A stretch of 32,012 bases of DNA from Trueperaceae bacterium (lineage in GTDB: Bacteria > Deinococcota > Deinococci > Deinococcales > Trueperaceae). The stretch is taken from contig JAGQHN010000004.1 of NCBI GenBank assembly GCA_020431825.1, positions 1 through 32,012 on the forward strand. The letters run 5' to 3'. The notes beneath the pieces are model-generated. The model worked only from the letters and a program-made list of their open reading frames with translations. It was not told the origin of the DNA and searched no databases. The translations under genes were made by a program, and so were the position numbers. Shown here one piece after another: positions 15,435-25,560 of the stretch. Each line of letters begins with the position of its first letter. Within the stretch, counting starts at the first letter, position 1.

Positions 15435-16768
15435 AGCTTATTTTCAACTAAAGAAGCAATAGCCAGACTATGCGCCTCGGTGTGGGGTGCGGTTGCTACC
15501 ATAAGGCCTACCGAGAGGCCGGTTGCGGTGGTACCGCAAGGAACGCTGGTAGCCGGACCAGCTAGAAAGTTAAAAAGCATGGTGTTGCGTAAAACAAGAC
15601 CATTCGTTTCAAAATAAAGCTGATCGTTTTGCTCGAGGTCTCTAATTTTCCGTGGCAAAATGGCTACGGTGGGTGCCAGCACGGCATCAAAACTACGGTA
15701 GGCTTCCCAGAAACTGCGACTCATGGCCTGCTGGGCAAAACTAAGCCGCAAATAGTCTGTAGAGGGCCGACCACGAAACTCGAGGATGCGTTTGGCAACT
15801 CTGGGGTCTATGTCATCGCCTCGGGACTCGAGCATATCCTCGTATAGCGCCAGGGACTCATGGCTGGCAAAACTTCCGTACTGATTATAAAGAGCGGGTA
15901 TTTCGCTGAGTTCAGGCAGGGATTTATGGATGACATCGTGCCCTAGCCCTTCGTAGAACTCGAGGGCGCGGTGAAACGCAGTTTTTACTTCTTCATCTGC
16001 CCTATCCAAGATGATATTTTCAGGCACCAGCAGGCGCAATTTTTTTGCTAATTCTACCTCAAAGGGTTTTACAGATTTAGCAGCCATGGCACGCCACAAT
16101 AGCCAGGCATCTTCAACACTGCGTGTCATAGGGCCAAGGGTGTCAAGCGTGGTCGAAAGTGGGGTGGTGCCGTCCTTAGGAATACTGCCATTACTTGTTT
16201 TTAGACCCACTATGCCATTAAAACTACTTGGGATTCGCACCGACCCACCCGTATCAGAACCCAGTGCCGCGCAAGCCAAATGGCTGGCTACAGCGACCCC
16301 TGAGCCCGAAGATGAGCCTCCTGGTATGAGAGTTTCATCAAGCGCATTGCCCGGGGTACCAAAGTGGGGGTTTAAACCCAGACCAGAAAAGGCAAGTTCG
16401 GTCATGGTGGTTTTGCCTAAAAAAACCGCGCCCACGGCATCCAGTCTAGCTGCAATGGGAGCATCCTCTTTGGCAGCAGGTTTTTCTGCCAGTACTTTAG
16501 AGCCAGCAGCAGTAACCTCAGCTTCGGTATCTATTAAATCTTTTAAGGCCAGCGGTACTCCCTGGAGAGGACCAAGAGAGATACCCTTTTGAAATCGCTT
16601 TTCTGCCTCCTTGGCCTGATTCAGGGCACGTTCTGGGCTCAAGCTGCGGTAGATTTTGCCAGGCTCGAGCTTGTCAAGGTAAGCCCTGGTAACCTCAACG
16701 GGGCTTACGTCTTTATTACGGTAAGCCCGGGACAGTTCGCTAATTGTAAAATCTCTCAGGTCGGACAT
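15431..16768 (-). CDS. Amidase signature family hydrolase
   Basis: A 445-residue amidase. The catalytic triad is complete: Lys76 in GVPLALKDL, the cis-Ser at about 152 in PGGSSSGSG, and the nucleophile Ser176 in SDTGGSVRIP. The family includes GatA, but the absence of gatB and gatC nearby and the divergent C terminus argue for a general amidase acting on an unknown small amide. The start at 16768 has no Shine-Dalgarno but has TATGCT 6 bases upstream, suggesting a leaderless transcript. Its end overlaps the MaoC gene. Confidence 0.88.
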   Translation of the reverse strand: MSDLRDFTISELSRAYRNKDVSPVEVTRAYLDKLEPGKIYRSLSPERALNQAKEAEKRFQKGISLGPLQGVPLALKDLIDTEAEVTAAGSKVLAEKPAAKEDAPIAARLDAVGAVFLGKTTMTELAFSGLGLNPHFGTPGNALDETLIPGGSSSGSGVAVASHLACAALGSDTGGSVRIPSSFNGIVGLKTSNGSIPKDGTTPLSTTLDTLGPMTRSVEDAWLLWRAMAAKSVKPFEVELAKKLRLLVPENIILDRADEEVKTAFHRALEFYEGLGHDVIHKSLPELSEIPALYNQYGSFASHESLALYEDMLESRGDDIDPRVAKRILEFRGRPSTDYLRLSFAQQAMSRSFWEAYRSFDAVLAPTVAILPRKIRDLEQNDQLYFETNGLVLRNTMLFNFLAGPATSVPCGTTATGLSVGLMVATAPHTEAHSLAIASLVENKL

Positions 16769-16774
16769 AGGCTA

Positions 16775-16780
16775 AGCATA
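16775..16780 (-). promoter_or_regulatory. Leaderless-type -10 box for the amidase gene
   Basis: TATGCT on the minus strand, 6 bases before the amidase ATG, with no ribosome binding site between. Confidence 0.45.
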
Positions 16781-16985
16781 CCGTAAAGCACCCCTTACCT
16801 TGTGCTCTGATTTATGCTTTTTAGACTGGGCCTCGAGCTGCTTTGCGACAGAATTTAAAGGTCTATATGCGACTCCCGTAAAACATTTCTTAAGGAATGA
16901 ACTCAGGGCAGATTCACCTAAAGGTGATAGATTTGCTAGAGTGTAGCTCGACTGTGACGACTTCGTTAGTCTAAATCATGTATTT

Positions 16986-17013
16986 TTGTCACAATAAGCT
17001 TAGGAAATAGATT
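16986..17013 (+). promoter_or_regulatory. Probable promoter of the BY-kinase transcript
   Basis: TTGTCA (16986-16991), 16 bases, TAGATT (17008-17013). Transcription would begin near 17020, just before the GGAG ribosome binding site (17024-17027) of a short leader ORF. The 312-base region 16769-17080 otherwise contains the amidase -10, one CTCGAG at 16832 and no further gene that I can support. Confidence 0.45.
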
Positions 17014-17033
17014 CGCAAATAACGGAGTTTTCA

Positions 17034-17096
17034 ATGTCTATCCAACTAAAGAATAAAACAGAAATGGAAACTGGGGTTCTATGCAACAGGAATTAA
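17034..17096 (+). CDS. Candidate 20-codon leader ORF overlapping the BY-kinase start
   Basis: ATG 17034 to TAA 17094-17096 encodes MSIQLKNKTEMETGVLCNRN. Its ribosome binding site GGAG (17024-17027) is well spaced at 6 bases. It overlaps the start of the kinase gene by 16 bases in another frame. The kinase has only a weak GGGG before its own ATG. This geometry suggests translational coupling or a leader peptide. The coding potential of such a short ORF cannot be judged from sequence alone. Confidence 0.35.
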   Translation: MSIQLKNKTEMETGVLCNRN

Positions 17097-18682
17097 ATAC
17101 AAGTTTTAGTGATGTCTTGCGATTTTTGAGGCGTGGCTTACTCCTGGCTCTGCTGGTATCGCTGGTTGCAGGTGCTGCAGCTTTTATCGTAAGTACGCGC
17201 CTGCCTGCATCGTACCGGGCTGAAGCTGTAATTGTAGCTTCACGAAGTCCTGAAGTTGCTACAGGTAATGGGGGTTATCTTGCCAGCCCTCTAGATGTTC
17301 AGGTTTACCGTACGGTGGCTGAGGGTGAACAGGTTATTTTGTCTGCCATGCAAAGTGCCGGGTTTGAAGAAACAAGCCAGCGGGATATTGAAAAGTTTCG
17401 TGAAAAAATGGGCATCACCATTTCAAGTACCGGTTCCTGGAACGAACTCTCGAGCCTTATTAAAGTTGCTTACACTTCACCTTCCAGGGAGCAAGCCGCA
17501 CAGGTTGCCAATGAGCTAGCAAGTGCTCTAGTGGTCTGGGATAAGAACCGTGCCAGAGAAGACCTGACCGATGCCGTGGCGTCACTCGAGCAGCAGGTGA
17601 AAAATCTGCGCCAGCAACTGGCTGCTTTACAGGCGCAAAATGCTTCACAAGTGCAAATTGATAATGTTATTGCAGACATTACTGATAGAAATGATCGTCT
17701 AACCAATCTAAATGCGCTGCTAGATACTGCCAGTTCGTATTTAAAAGTGGTTCGCCCTGCCGTGCCACCTCTTGATCAAGTTGCTCCGCGCCCAGTTTTT
17801 AATACTGCTCTGGCTATTCTCTTAGGTATTGTGTTTAGTTACGGTATATTGCTCTTAAGATCTGCGCTTGATACGCGTCTTCGTGATGTTGATGATCTTG
17901 CGCATGTTAGTGGACTACCCGTCCTTGCCAGTTTTCCAAAGCTGCCAAGCGATACCCGCAGACTACCTAACGAAGCTATCAGTTACCTCAGAACCAATCT
18001 GCTCTTTTCCATGGCAGAAGCTCAGCCTAAAGTCATCCTGGTAACAAGCTCGAGTGCGTCTGAAGGTAAATCAAGCGTGTCACTGAGCCTTGCAGAAAGT
18101 TTCGTAAGAAATAACTACCGTACCCTACTTGTTGATGCAGATTTACGCAAACCTGTTATTGCCTCTGAGTACCGCATTAGCCAGGACAGAAAAGTGACCC
18201 CGCTGGAAAGATGGCTGCGCAACCCTTATGGTCCCAATCAACCTGCCATTATTCCTATTGGTGGTCGTTATACGCTTAATGTCATTCCTAGTTTTGAGCC
18301 TACTGCTCAGGCAGCCGAACTGCTCAGTGCCGGTTTCCGTGAAAGTTTAGATAGCTGGCGTAAGGAATATGACGTTATTATCATTGATTCTGCACCTGTT
18401 CTGGCAGTGGCTGACACACTTACCATTGCGCCTCTTTGCACAGGTACGCTGGTGGTTGCCAACCAACAAAAAACCGATCGCCGTCAGGTTCGCTCAATGG
18501 TTGAATTGTTAAAACGTATTGGGGTTCGCATGATGGGTGTTGTTGCAACCCATGTATCGCGTGAAGCCAGTCAGGGTACAGGTTACGGCTACGGCTACGG
18601 CAATATCGATGAAACGGAACTGAAGAAAACCGTTATTCCAGAAGCAGTAACGGCTACAAAACTAACAAACTCAGGCCGTTAA
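17081..18682 (+). CDS. Fused Wzz-type chain-length regulator and BY tyrosine kinase
   Basis: A 533-residue protein of the Wzc/CapAB type. The N-terminal Wzz part has membrane segments at about 18-38 and 239-261, enclosing an extracytoplasmic region with a coiled coil (about 160-215). The cytoplasmic kinase has Walker A SSSASEGKS (323-331), Walker A' LLVDADLRKP (349-358) and Walker B DVIIIDSAP (431-439). The tail carries a short tyrosine cluster, GYGYGYG (Tyr502, 504, 506), the expected autophosphorylation site. Family members control polymer length and export of exopolysaccharide. No glycosyltransferase, polymerase or phosphatase lies nearby, so its polysaccharide locus must be elsewhere. A strong terminator follows. 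Confidence 0.92.
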   Translation: MQQELNTSFSDVLRFLRRGLLLALLVSLVAGAAAFIVSTRLPASYRAEAVIVASRSPEVATGNGGYLASPLDVQVYRTVAEGEQVILSAMQSAGFEETSQRDIEKFREKMGITISSTGSWNELSSLIKVAYTSPSREQAAQVANELASALVVWDKNRAREDLTDAVASLEQQVKNLRQQLAALQAQNASQVQIDNVIADITDRNDRLTNLNALLDTASSYLKVVRPAVPPLDQVAPRPVFNTALAILLGIVFSYGILLLRSALDTRLRDVDDLAHVSGLPVLASFPKLPSDTRRLPNEAISYLRTNLLFSMAEAQPKVILVTSSSASEGKSSVSLSLAESFVRNNYRTLLVDADLRKPVIASEYRISQDRKVTPLERWLRNPYGPNQPAIIPIGGRYTLNVIPSFEPTAQAAELLSAGFRESLDSWRKEYDVIIIDSAPVLAVADTLTIAPLCTGTLVVANQQKTDRRQVRSMVELLKRIGVRMMGVVATHVSREASQGTGYGYGYGNIDETELKKTVIPEAVTATKLTNSGR

Positions 18683-18699
18683 AGAATTACTCAACTTAT

Positions 18700-18730
18700 A
18701 AAGAGGGCGCAATCGCCCTCTTTTTCTTTT
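18700..18730 (+). terminator. Intrinsic terminator after the BY-kinase gene
   Basis: A 10-bp stem, AAAGAGGGCG (18700-18709) with CGCCCTCTTT (18714-18723), a 4-base loop CAAT and a long T-rich tract. It lies between the convergent kinase and metK genes. The opposite strand has a weaker T run, so it may work partly in both directions. Confidence 0.9.
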
Positions 18731-18753
18731 TTAACCTTTTAGTAGGTAAACAG

Positions 18754-19914
18754 TTAGGCTCGAGCGTTGAGCAGACCTACTTTATCCGTTTTTTCCCAGG
18801 GGAATTCCGCGCGGCCAAAGTGACCATAGCTGCTACTTGCGGTGTAAATGGGTCGGCGTAAATCAAGCTGTTCAATAATGGCTGCTGGCCTTGCGTCAAA
18901 CATGGTACTTACCAATTTACTGAGCGCCTCATCTGACATTACCCCGGTGCCAAAACTATCAATATACATACCTACAGGTCTGGCTACCCCAATCGCATAA
19001 GCAAGTTGAATCTGACAGCGTTTGGCTAATCCGGCTGCGACAAGATTTTTGGCGATGTAGCGCGCATAGTAGGCAGCACTTCTGTCAACTTTGGTAGGGT
19101 CTTTACCGCTAAACGCGCCACCCCCATGTGGTACTGCACCACCGTACGTATCCACAATGATTTTCCTGCCAGTCAGACCAGCATCTCCTTGCGGGCCGCC
19201 TATGACAAAACGCCCTGTCGGATTGATAAAAAAGACGGTTTCGTCGCGGAGCATAGTTTCAGGAATGACTTTTCTGATCAGGTGTTCTTCAATGTCTTTG
19301 CGGACTTGCTCGAGGCTTATTTCATCGTCATGCTGCGCTGATATAACCACGGTTTTGACAAAGAGGGGCTGATCCCCTTCATAGGCAATGGTTACTTGCG
19401 CTTTGCCGTCCGGTCTTAGGTAGGGCAGGGTTTGGCTTTTGCGGAGTTGCGCCAGTGCCTGAGTAAGTTTATGTGCCAGTGAAATAGGCAGGGGCATAAG
19501 CTCTGGAGTTTCATCGGTAGCGTAGCCAAACATTAGACCCTGATCGCCTGCTCCTACAAGATCATAGGCATCCCCTGAGCTTGATTCGGTAGCGGCATTG
19601 ACTCCCTGAGCAATATCTGGTGACTGTTCGTTTATCGCAACCAGAACGGCACTGTAGTCAGCATCAAACCCGTAGGTGCTCTTGGTATAGCCAACTTCAC
19701 TTACTGCGCGTCTAACAATGGCCTGAATATCCACATAGCCCTGGCAGCTTATTTCTCCAGAGACAAGTGCTAGCCCTTTACTAAGCATCGTTTCGCAGGC
19801 AACCCTTGCCATAGGGTCCGTCATCAAAATAGCATCAAGCACACTATCACTAATGCGGTCAGCCAGCTTATCTGGATGACCCTCGGTGACAGATTCGGCA
19901 GATATGAGTTTCAT
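18754..19914 (-). CDS. metK: S-adenosylmethionine synthetase
   Basis: A 386-residue enzyme that makes SAM from methionine and ATP, working as a tetramer in the cytosol. The family motifs are present: [20 protein letters not shown] at the N terminus, [16 protein letters not shown] (the ATP-binding signature, about 121-136), and [19 protein letters not shown] (about 266-284). The length matches E. coli MetK. The start follows AAGGAG at good spacing. It is transcribed alone, divergently from the NYN gene. I see no SAM riboswitch in its own short upstream region, whereas the methionine operon 1.3 kb away has one. Confidence 0.97.
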   Translation of the reverse strand: MKLISAESVTEGHPDKLADRISDSVLDAILMTDPMARVACETMLSKGLALVSGEISCQGYVDIQAIVRRAVSEVGYTKSTYGFDADYSAVLVAINEQSPDIAQGVNAATESSSGDAYDLVGAGDQGLMFGYATDETPELMPLPISLAHKLTQALAQLRKSQTLPYLRPDGKAQVTIAYEGDQPLFVKTVVISAQHDDEISLEQVRKDIEEHLIRKVIPETMLRDETVFFINPTGRFVIGGPQGDAGLTGRKIIVDTYGGAVPHGGGAFSGKDPTKVDRSAAYYARYIAKNLVAAGLAKRCQIQLAYAIGVARPVGMYIDSFGTGVMSDEALSKLVSTMFDARPAAIIEQLDLRRPIYTASSSYGHFGRAEFPWEKTDKVGLLNARA

Positions 19915-20020
19915 AGTTCTCCTTTAGGAAGACTTTCGCAAAAATCAGCATAACAGGAGCAAAAATAGTTTGTTTACGGTATTAGTAACAATTCTCAGTT
20001 ATTGTCCAGAGTTTTTTACA

Positions 20021-20026
20021 TATAAT
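20021..20026 (+). promoter_or_regulatory. -10 box of the NYN gene
   Basis: A consensus TATAAT about 90 bases before the NYN start. A -35 at usual spacing is weak (around GTTATT, 19998-20003). The TTGTCC at 20002-20007 is only 13 bases away. Confidence 0.4.
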
Positions 20027-20113
20027 GCTTTAGTCATAGCTGCTAAAAGCAGTTTGGCTTGTTTAGGTAAGGCGTGGGTGCACACTTAAACAATACGGAT
20101 GAAGGATTAGGGA

Positions 20114-20635
20114 ATGTCGGTGAAATTTACGGGGTTAAATGTTGGTTTATTTGTTGACACGCAAAATCTGTATTACTCTGCTAAGACGATTATCAATAAA
20201 CAGGTTGATTATGAAAAGTTGCTAGGGCTTGCGGCACAAAACCGCTTGATTCAGCAAGCCAATGCCTATGTTATTGAGCGAGAAGGTGCTAATAATGCCT
20301 TTGGCTTTGTCACCAAACTATCTGCCCTTGGGTACCGGGTAAAACGTAAAAAGGTGCGCTATTTGCAAACGGCTGAAGGCGGTCACACTGCCATAGATGG
20401 TGACTGGGATATGGGCATGGCTGCCGACATTGTGAAAGCCTGGGACTATCTTGATGTTATTGTGTTAGCCAGTGGCGATGGGGATTTTGTGCCGCTTCTA
20501 GAATTGGCTCAGGCACGAGGTCGCCGTGTGGAAGTGGTTGCCTTTAAGGATACAGCCCATCAGGATTTGCTGGATTTAGCGGATGGTTTTATCAACTTGG
20601 CAGATGAGAAAGACGCATTTGTAACGCGAGAATAG
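20114..20635 (+). CDS. NYN-domain (LabA/DUF88-like) putative RNase
   Basis: A 173-residue protein that is almost entirely an NYN domain, a PIN-like nuclease fold. The acidic residues expected at the active site are visible: Asp15 in LFVDTQNLYY, Asp97/Asp99 in DGDWDMGMAADI, and Asp122/Asp124 in ASGDGDFVPLLE. Family members are thought to be metal-dependent RNases. LabA in cyanobacteria affects circadian output. The target here is unknown. An AGGG-type ribosome binding site precedes the ATG. It is a single gene between metK and the riboswitch leader. Confidence 0.88.
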   Translation: MSVKFTGLNVGLFVDTQNLYYSAKTIINKQVDYEKLLGLAAQNRLIQQANAYVIEREGANNAFGFVTKLSALGYRVKRKKVRYLQTAEGGHTAIDGDWDMGMAADIVKAWDYLDVIVLASGDGDFVPLLELAQARGRRVEVVAFKDTAHQDLLDLADGFINLADEKDAFVTRE

Positions 20636-20725
20636 CTTTCTTTTTTTATTTCGCCTTGGGTTAAGTTTTTAAAATCTTTTGGTCCTCGAGTCATTCGCAG
20701 CGAGACCGTAAAGCCTTATGCCGAG

Positions 20726-20753
20726 AAACCTCCTGAGAGTTTTCAAGAGGTTT
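20726..20753 (+). terminator. Possible terminator hairpin downstream of the NYN gene
   Basis: AAACCTC (20726-20732) pairs with GAGGTTT (20747-20753), and TGA/TCA inside can extend the stem after one mismatch. It is 90 bases past the NYN stop and 100 bases before the riboswitch. The T run is short and partly within the stem, so termination is uncertain. Confidence 0.4.
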
Positions 20754-20802
20754 GACGTTTGTCCCTATACTTCCCATTGAGAAAATCCTTTTAACTTCTT
20801 GC

Positions 20803-20831
20803 TTGCAAGTTGATAAGAAATGTGTTTTACT
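20803..20831 (+). promoter_or_regulatory. Possible promoter of the methionine operon
   Basis: TTGCAA (20803-20808), 17 bases, TTTACT (20826-20831). Each hexamer matches consensus at 4 of 6 positions. Transcription would start near 20838, just before the riboswitch. Confidence 0.35.
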
Positions 20832-20853
20832 AACTTTTACTGCAAAGTTGCGG

Positions 20854-20977
20854 TGCTTATCAGGAGCGACGTAGGGAACTGGCCCAGCGATGTCGCAGCA
20901 ACCAATCTTCATATAGATAGGTGCTAAATCCAGCCAGAAGCAATAGCTAGGATAGTGCGCTTTTGGAAAGATAAGGA
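20854..20977 (+). ncRNA. SAM-I riboswitch (S-box)
   Basis: The conserved SAM-I core is readable in order. The 5' P1 strand CTTATC (20856-20861) is followed by AGGGAACTGGCCC (20873-20885), GCAGCAACC (20895-20903), AGGTGCTAAATCCAGCC (20919-20935), and TTGGAAAGATAAG (20963-20975), whose GATAAG (20970-20975) pairs with CTTATC. SAM-bound aptamers stabilise P1 and usually switch the gene off. The operon below encodes MetY, MetY-like and MetX, as expected. No intrinsic terminator follows. Instead the 3' P1 strand runs straight into a Shine-Dalgarno, AAGGAGGT (20973-20980), so control is probably at translation. Confidence 0.95.
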
Positions 20978-20984
20978 GGTCACT

Positions 20985-21032
20985 ATGATCGCTGGAGACA
21001 GGCGAAGTCAAACCCAACAACGAATGTTTTAG
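20985..21032 (+). CDS. Candidate 15-codon ORF with riboswitch-overlapped Shine-Dalgarno
   Basis: ATG 20985 to TAG 21030-21032 encodes MIAGDRRSQTQQRMF. AAGGAGGT (20973-20980) lies 4-5 bases upstream at ideal spacing, one of the best ribosome binding sites in the window. Its first bases belong to the 3' strand of riboswitch helix P1, so SAM binding should hide it. The metY start is 160 bases further on with its own AGGAG. This may be a leader ORF, or the remnant of an ancestral gene start displaced by later insertion. Confidence 0.4.
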   Translation: MIAGDRRSQTQQRMF

Positions 21033-21086
21033 GCGGTAGTGCCGTGAGTAGCTTTAGAGTTGCTCGAGCCGTGCTATCGCTGTAGA

Positions 21087-21137
21087 AGTACCTAGTAATG
21101 AGTACCTAGTACAAATCTTTACTTTCAACTAGGTACT
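21087..21137 (+). repeat. Duplicated arm with a single inverted partner in the metY leader
   Basis: AGTACCTAGTA occurs twice (21087-21097 and 21101-21111). An inverted copy, ACTAGGTACT (21128-21137), can pair with the first ten bases of either one. The two pairings exclude each other. No T run follows, so this is not a plain terminator. It lies between the short ORF and the metY ribosome binding site. It could be part of the riboswitch expression platform or a protein-binding site. Confidence 0.6.
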
Positions 21138-21179
21138 AAATCGTTTCATTCAAAATTGCTGCACACTTAAAAAACTTAA

Positions 21180-22508
<1,329 letters not shown>

Positions 22509-22512
22509 GCTA

Positions 22513-23088
22513 ATGTCGCAAACTGCGCTTCTTATTATTGATGTGCAAAAGGGAATAGATCACTACAGCTGGGGTAGGCGAAACAACCCTGATGCTGAGA
22601 GCAAGATCAAAACCCTTTTGCAGCAGTGGCGTGAGCATGAGTGGCCAATTATTCATGTTCAGCATGTATCCACCGAACCCCAGTCAAGCTATAGGCCGGG
22701 GCAGGTGGGCTGCGAGTTTAAAGATGAAGTAAGGCCGCTCGAGTCTGAAATGGTTATTCAAAAAGCGACAAATAGTGCCTTTATTGGTACCCATTTAGAG
22801 GACATTTTGCGAGCAAAGGGCATTACTGAGCTGGTCATTACCGGCATGATTACCAATAATTCTGTTGAAGCGACGGCGCGCATGGCTGGAAATCTTGGCT
22901 TTGCGACCGTTGTCGTCGAAGATGCTACTGCTACCTTTGACAAAGAAGACATAAGAGGGTGTTGGCACCCGGCAGAGCGCGTTCACGCTCTGTCTCTGTC
23001 AAATTTGCAGGGGGAGTACGCCCGTATTTTAAGCACCGAGCAGGTTCTCGAGCACCATCTTAAGGAGCTAAGTTATGTCGGATTATGA
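22513..23088 (+). CDS. Isochorismatase-family hydrolase with Ser at the catalytic Cys position
   Basis: A 191-residue isochorismatase-like fold. Asp10 (LLIIDVQKG) and Lys84 (VIQKATNSAF) fit the usual triad. The position normally held by the nucleophilic cysteine is Ser117 in ITGMITNNSVEATARMAGNLGF (111-117 region). A subgroup with NNSVEATAR is, as I recall, widespread, so this is probably a subfamily feature rather than damage. The substrate is unknown. It is nested in the methionine operon: four bases after metY, overlapping the second metY-like gene by 14 bases. Expression under SAM control is therefore likely. Confidence 0.85.
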   Translation: MSQTALLIIDVQKGIDHYSWGRRNNPDAESKIKTLLQQWREHEWPIIHVQHVSTEPQSSYRPGQVGCEFKDEVRPLESEMVIQKATNSAFIGTHLEDILRAKGITELVITGMITNNSVEATARMAGNLGFATVVVEDATATFDKEDIRGCWHPAERVHALSLSNLQGEYARILSTEQVLEHHLKELSYVGL

Positions 23089-24352
23089 GTTTGATACCTT
23101 GCAGCTTCACGCTGGTCAGGAGGGTTCTGACCCCAGTACGCGTGCCAGAGCTGTTCCTATCTATGCAACCAGCAGCTTCACCTTTGATGATGCAGATTTT
23201 GCCGCTGATGTTTTTTCGGGTAAGCAGCAAGGTAATCAGTACGGGCGGATGCATAACCCGACGGTGCAGGCGTTTACAGATCGGCTGGTGGCACTCGAGG
23301 GGGGTACAGGAGGTGTTGCGCTTAGTTCTGGTCAGGCCGCCACAACTACAATTCTCTTTTCTTTGGCACGTCCCGGCAGTAATTTTGTCGTTTCCAAGGA
23401 GCTGTTTGGGGGTACCTTTGCCGTTGCCAGAAAATTACTCGAGCCCTGGGGCTCGAGCTTTATAGCGGTTGAACCCAGTCCTGAAGCGGTTGCGGCAAAG
23501 ATTGACGAAAATACCGTCGGGGTCTGGGTGGAGTCCATTGCTAACCCAAGTTGCTCTGTGCCAGATATTGCGGCGATCGCTAAGCTGGCTCATGCACAGG
23601 GCGTGCCGCTTATCGTTGACAATACCTGGGGCTGTGGTGGCTATATCTGTCAGCCGATAGCCTTGGGAGCAGACATTGTGATGCACTCTGCTACCAAGTG
23701 GATTGGTGGACACGGTACCTTTATTGGGGGTGCTGTGATTGATGCGGGGTCATTTGTTTGGTCTGAAGAACGTTTCCCAGCCTTTCATAAAAAGGATCCC
23801 AGAGGGAAGACCTATCTTGATAAAGGCGGGGTTGCGCCCTTTGCTGCCAGAGCTTACGATTTAGGGCTATTTACTATGGGTATGACCCTGTCGCCCCACT
23901 CAGCTTTTCTGGGGCTTCAAGGGCTCGAGACCCTCTCGTTACGTGTGCAGCGGTCCTGCGATAGCGCGCTCGAGCTTGCAACCTGGTTAGAAAAGCAGCC
24001 AGTGGTAAAGCGTGTTATTTATGCAGGTTTGCCCTCTCACCCCTCCCATGAAGTTGCCAAGCGAACCCTGCAACATGGCTTTGGTGCAGTCATCAGCTTT
24101 GAAACGCAGGATCTTGAAACAGCTAAGTCTTTTCTTGATAATGTCAAACTTGCCTCGCACCTTGCCAATATTGGGGATGCCAAAACCGTTGTCATTAATC
24201 CCTGGACGACTACGCATGCCAGTCTCTCCGAAGAGGCCAGACGTGCTGCTGGCGTAAGCCCTGAACTGATTCGTTTAAGTGTTGGTTTAGAAAGTGTAAA
24301 TGACTTAAAACAGGACTTTGCCCAGGCACTGACTCGAGTTAAGGTGGCCTAA
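23075..24352 (+). CDS. Second O-acetylhomoserine sulfhydrylase-like PLP enzyme
   Basis: A 425-residue paralog of the metY product, colinear with it from [11 protein letters not shown] to the C terminus. The PLP lysine is Lys208 in [12 protein letters not shown]. It differs from MetY near the active site ([14 protein letters not shown] instead of [12 protein letters not shown]) and has [20 protein letters not shown] (about 240-259) where the first copy has other sequence. The two paralogs may split sulfide versus methanethiol use, or work on different O-acyl substrates. That is inference. AAGGAG precedes the ATG, which lies inside the end of the isochorismatase-like gene. The stop overlaps the metX ATG by one base. 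Confidence 0.9.
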   Translation: MSDYEFDTLQLHAGQEGSDPSTRARAVPIYATSSFTFDDADFAADVFSGKQQGNQYGRMHNPTVQAFTDRLVALEGGTGGVALSSGQAATTTILFSLARPGSNFVVSKELFGGTFAVARKLLEPWGSSFIAVEPSPEAVAAKIDENTVGVWVESIANPSCSVPDIAAIAKLAHAQGVPLIVDNTWGCGGYICQPIALGADIVMHSATKWIGGHGTFIGGAVIDAGSFVWSEERFPAFHKKDPRGKTYLDKGGVAPFAARAYDLGLFTMGMTLSPHSAFLGLQGLETLSLRVQRSCDSALELATWLEKQPVVKRVIYAGLPSHPSHEVAKRTLQHGFGAVISFETQDLETAKSFLDNVKLASHLANIGDAKTVVINPWTTTHASLSEEARRAAGVSPELIRLSVGLESVNDLKQDFAQALTRVKVA

Positions 24353-25524
24353 TGCTCACGCGAACGCTCAGTCATGAAACCTGGGGTGACCATGCTGCGC
24401 TGATTGCCCGCTCTGAAGGTGACGGTGCAGGAAGTGTCGGCAAGGTTATTCCGCAGGTCTGTGATGTGGCAAGTAAAGATAACCCCCTCGAGCTTCACTA
24501 CGGAGAAAAGCTCGAGCAAGTGGTGGTTGCCTATGAAACCTACGGTGAACTAAATAGCCGTGGTGACAATGCCATTCTTATCTGTCATGCCCTGACAGGC
24601 TCAGCTCACGCTGCCGGTATTTATGAGTCAGATGGCGTGCCCGGTTGGTGGGACCCTCTGATTGGCCCCGGTAAGCCCATAGATACCACCAAATACTTTG
24701 TGATTTGTAGCAATGTCTTAGGGGGTTGTTACGGAACCACCGGGCCAGTTAGCATTAGTCCCAGGACAGGCTTTCCTTATAGGCTCGAGTTTCCCCGTTA
24801 CACCGTCAGAGATATGGTCGAGGTGCAAAAACGACTGGCTGACCACCTGAATGTGACTTCCTTTGCCTCAGTTATTGGTGGGAGCATGGGCGGGATGCAG
24901 GTTTTAGAGTGGCCGCTTATGTACCCGGATAGGGTTCGCTCGATCATTCCTATCGCGATTGGGGCAAGGCACTCTGCCTGGGCTATTGGGCTAAATGAAG
25001 TTGCCAGACGTGCCATTACCAGTGACCCAGGCTGGAAAGAAGGAAATTATGCCCCAGATGAGCAACCTGAATCGGGTCTGGGGCTAGCTAGAGCTATTGC
25101 TATGCTGTCTTATCGTAGTTTTGATTCACTCGAGGCCAAGTTTGGTCGGCAGCGTGTGGGGGCGACAAGGGATCTTTTGGGGGTAAGTTTTGAGATTGAG
25201 TCTTATCTTTCCTATCAGGGTGTAAAACTGGTCAAACGCTTTGACGCCAATACTTATCTTTACATTACCAAAGCCATGGATGACCATGACATTACAGAGG
25301 GTAGAGGTAGACTCTCGACGGTGCTGAAGAAAATTAAGCAAAAGGCGCTGGTGATGGGGATTAGTTCAGACGTACTTTACCCGGAAACTGAGCAAAAACA
25401 ACTTATGGAATATCTGCCTGATGCCAGCTATGCACGCATAAACTCGCCGCATGGTCACGATGCTTTTTTGATTGAGTTTCCCCAGCTTGCCGTGAGACTG
25501 CGGCGTTTTTTGGAGGGTCTTTAA
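24352..25524 (+). CDS. metX: Homoserine O-acyltransferase
   Basis: A 390-residue alpha/beta-hydrolase acyltransferase. The nucleophile is Ser178 in [12 protein letters not shown], with Asp340 (ISSDVLYP) and His369 (SPHGHDAFL) completing the triad. [12 protein letters not shown] (121-132) is a family hallmark. It makes O-acetyl- or O-succinylhomoserine; acetyl is the default reading given two MetY-type partners, but acyl specificity cannot be read from sequence with certainty. About 45 N-terminal residues precede the usual family start and look poorly conserved. The ATG shares its A with the upstream stop (TAATG), so translation is coupled. Last gene of the SAM-regulated operon; no clear terminator follows. 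Confidence 0.94.
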   Translation: MLTRTLSHETWGDHAALIARSEGDGAGSVGKVIPQVCDVASKDNPLELHYGEKLEQVVVAYETYGELNSRGDNAILICHALTGSAHAAGIYESDGVPGWWDPLIGPGKPIDTTKYFVICSNVLGGCYGTTGPVSISPRTGFPYRLEFPRYTVRDMVEVQKRLADHLNVTSFASVIGGSMGGMQVLEWPLMYPDRVRSIIPIAIGARHSAWAIGLNEVARRAITSDPGWKEGNYAPDEQPESGLGLARAIAMLSYRSFDSLEAKFGRQRVGATRDLLGVSFEIESYLSYQGVKLVKRFDANTYLYITKAMDDHDITEGRGRLSTVLKKIKQKALVMGISSDVLYPETEQKQLMEYLPDASYARINSPHGHDAFLIEFPQLAVRLRRFLEGL

Positions 25525-25560
25525 GCTGTATACTGAATTATAGTGGTTTTAGACAAGCTT

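Noticed and set aside
16011-16592. 193-codon plus-strand frame opposite the amidase gene
   Set aside because: The minus strand encodes a complete amidase catalytic triad. The antisense frame has low-complexity Pro/Ala/Ser composition typical of shadows.
19915-20113. A second SAM riboswitch upstream of metK
   Set aside because: None of the SAM-I core blocks found at 20854-20977 is present on the metK side, and the region is short.
20691-21020. 109-codon open frame on the minus strand in the metY leader
   Set aside because: It runs antisense through the SAM-I riboswitch, has no recognisable protein features and no good ribosome binding site. The RNA element explains the conservation of this stretch.
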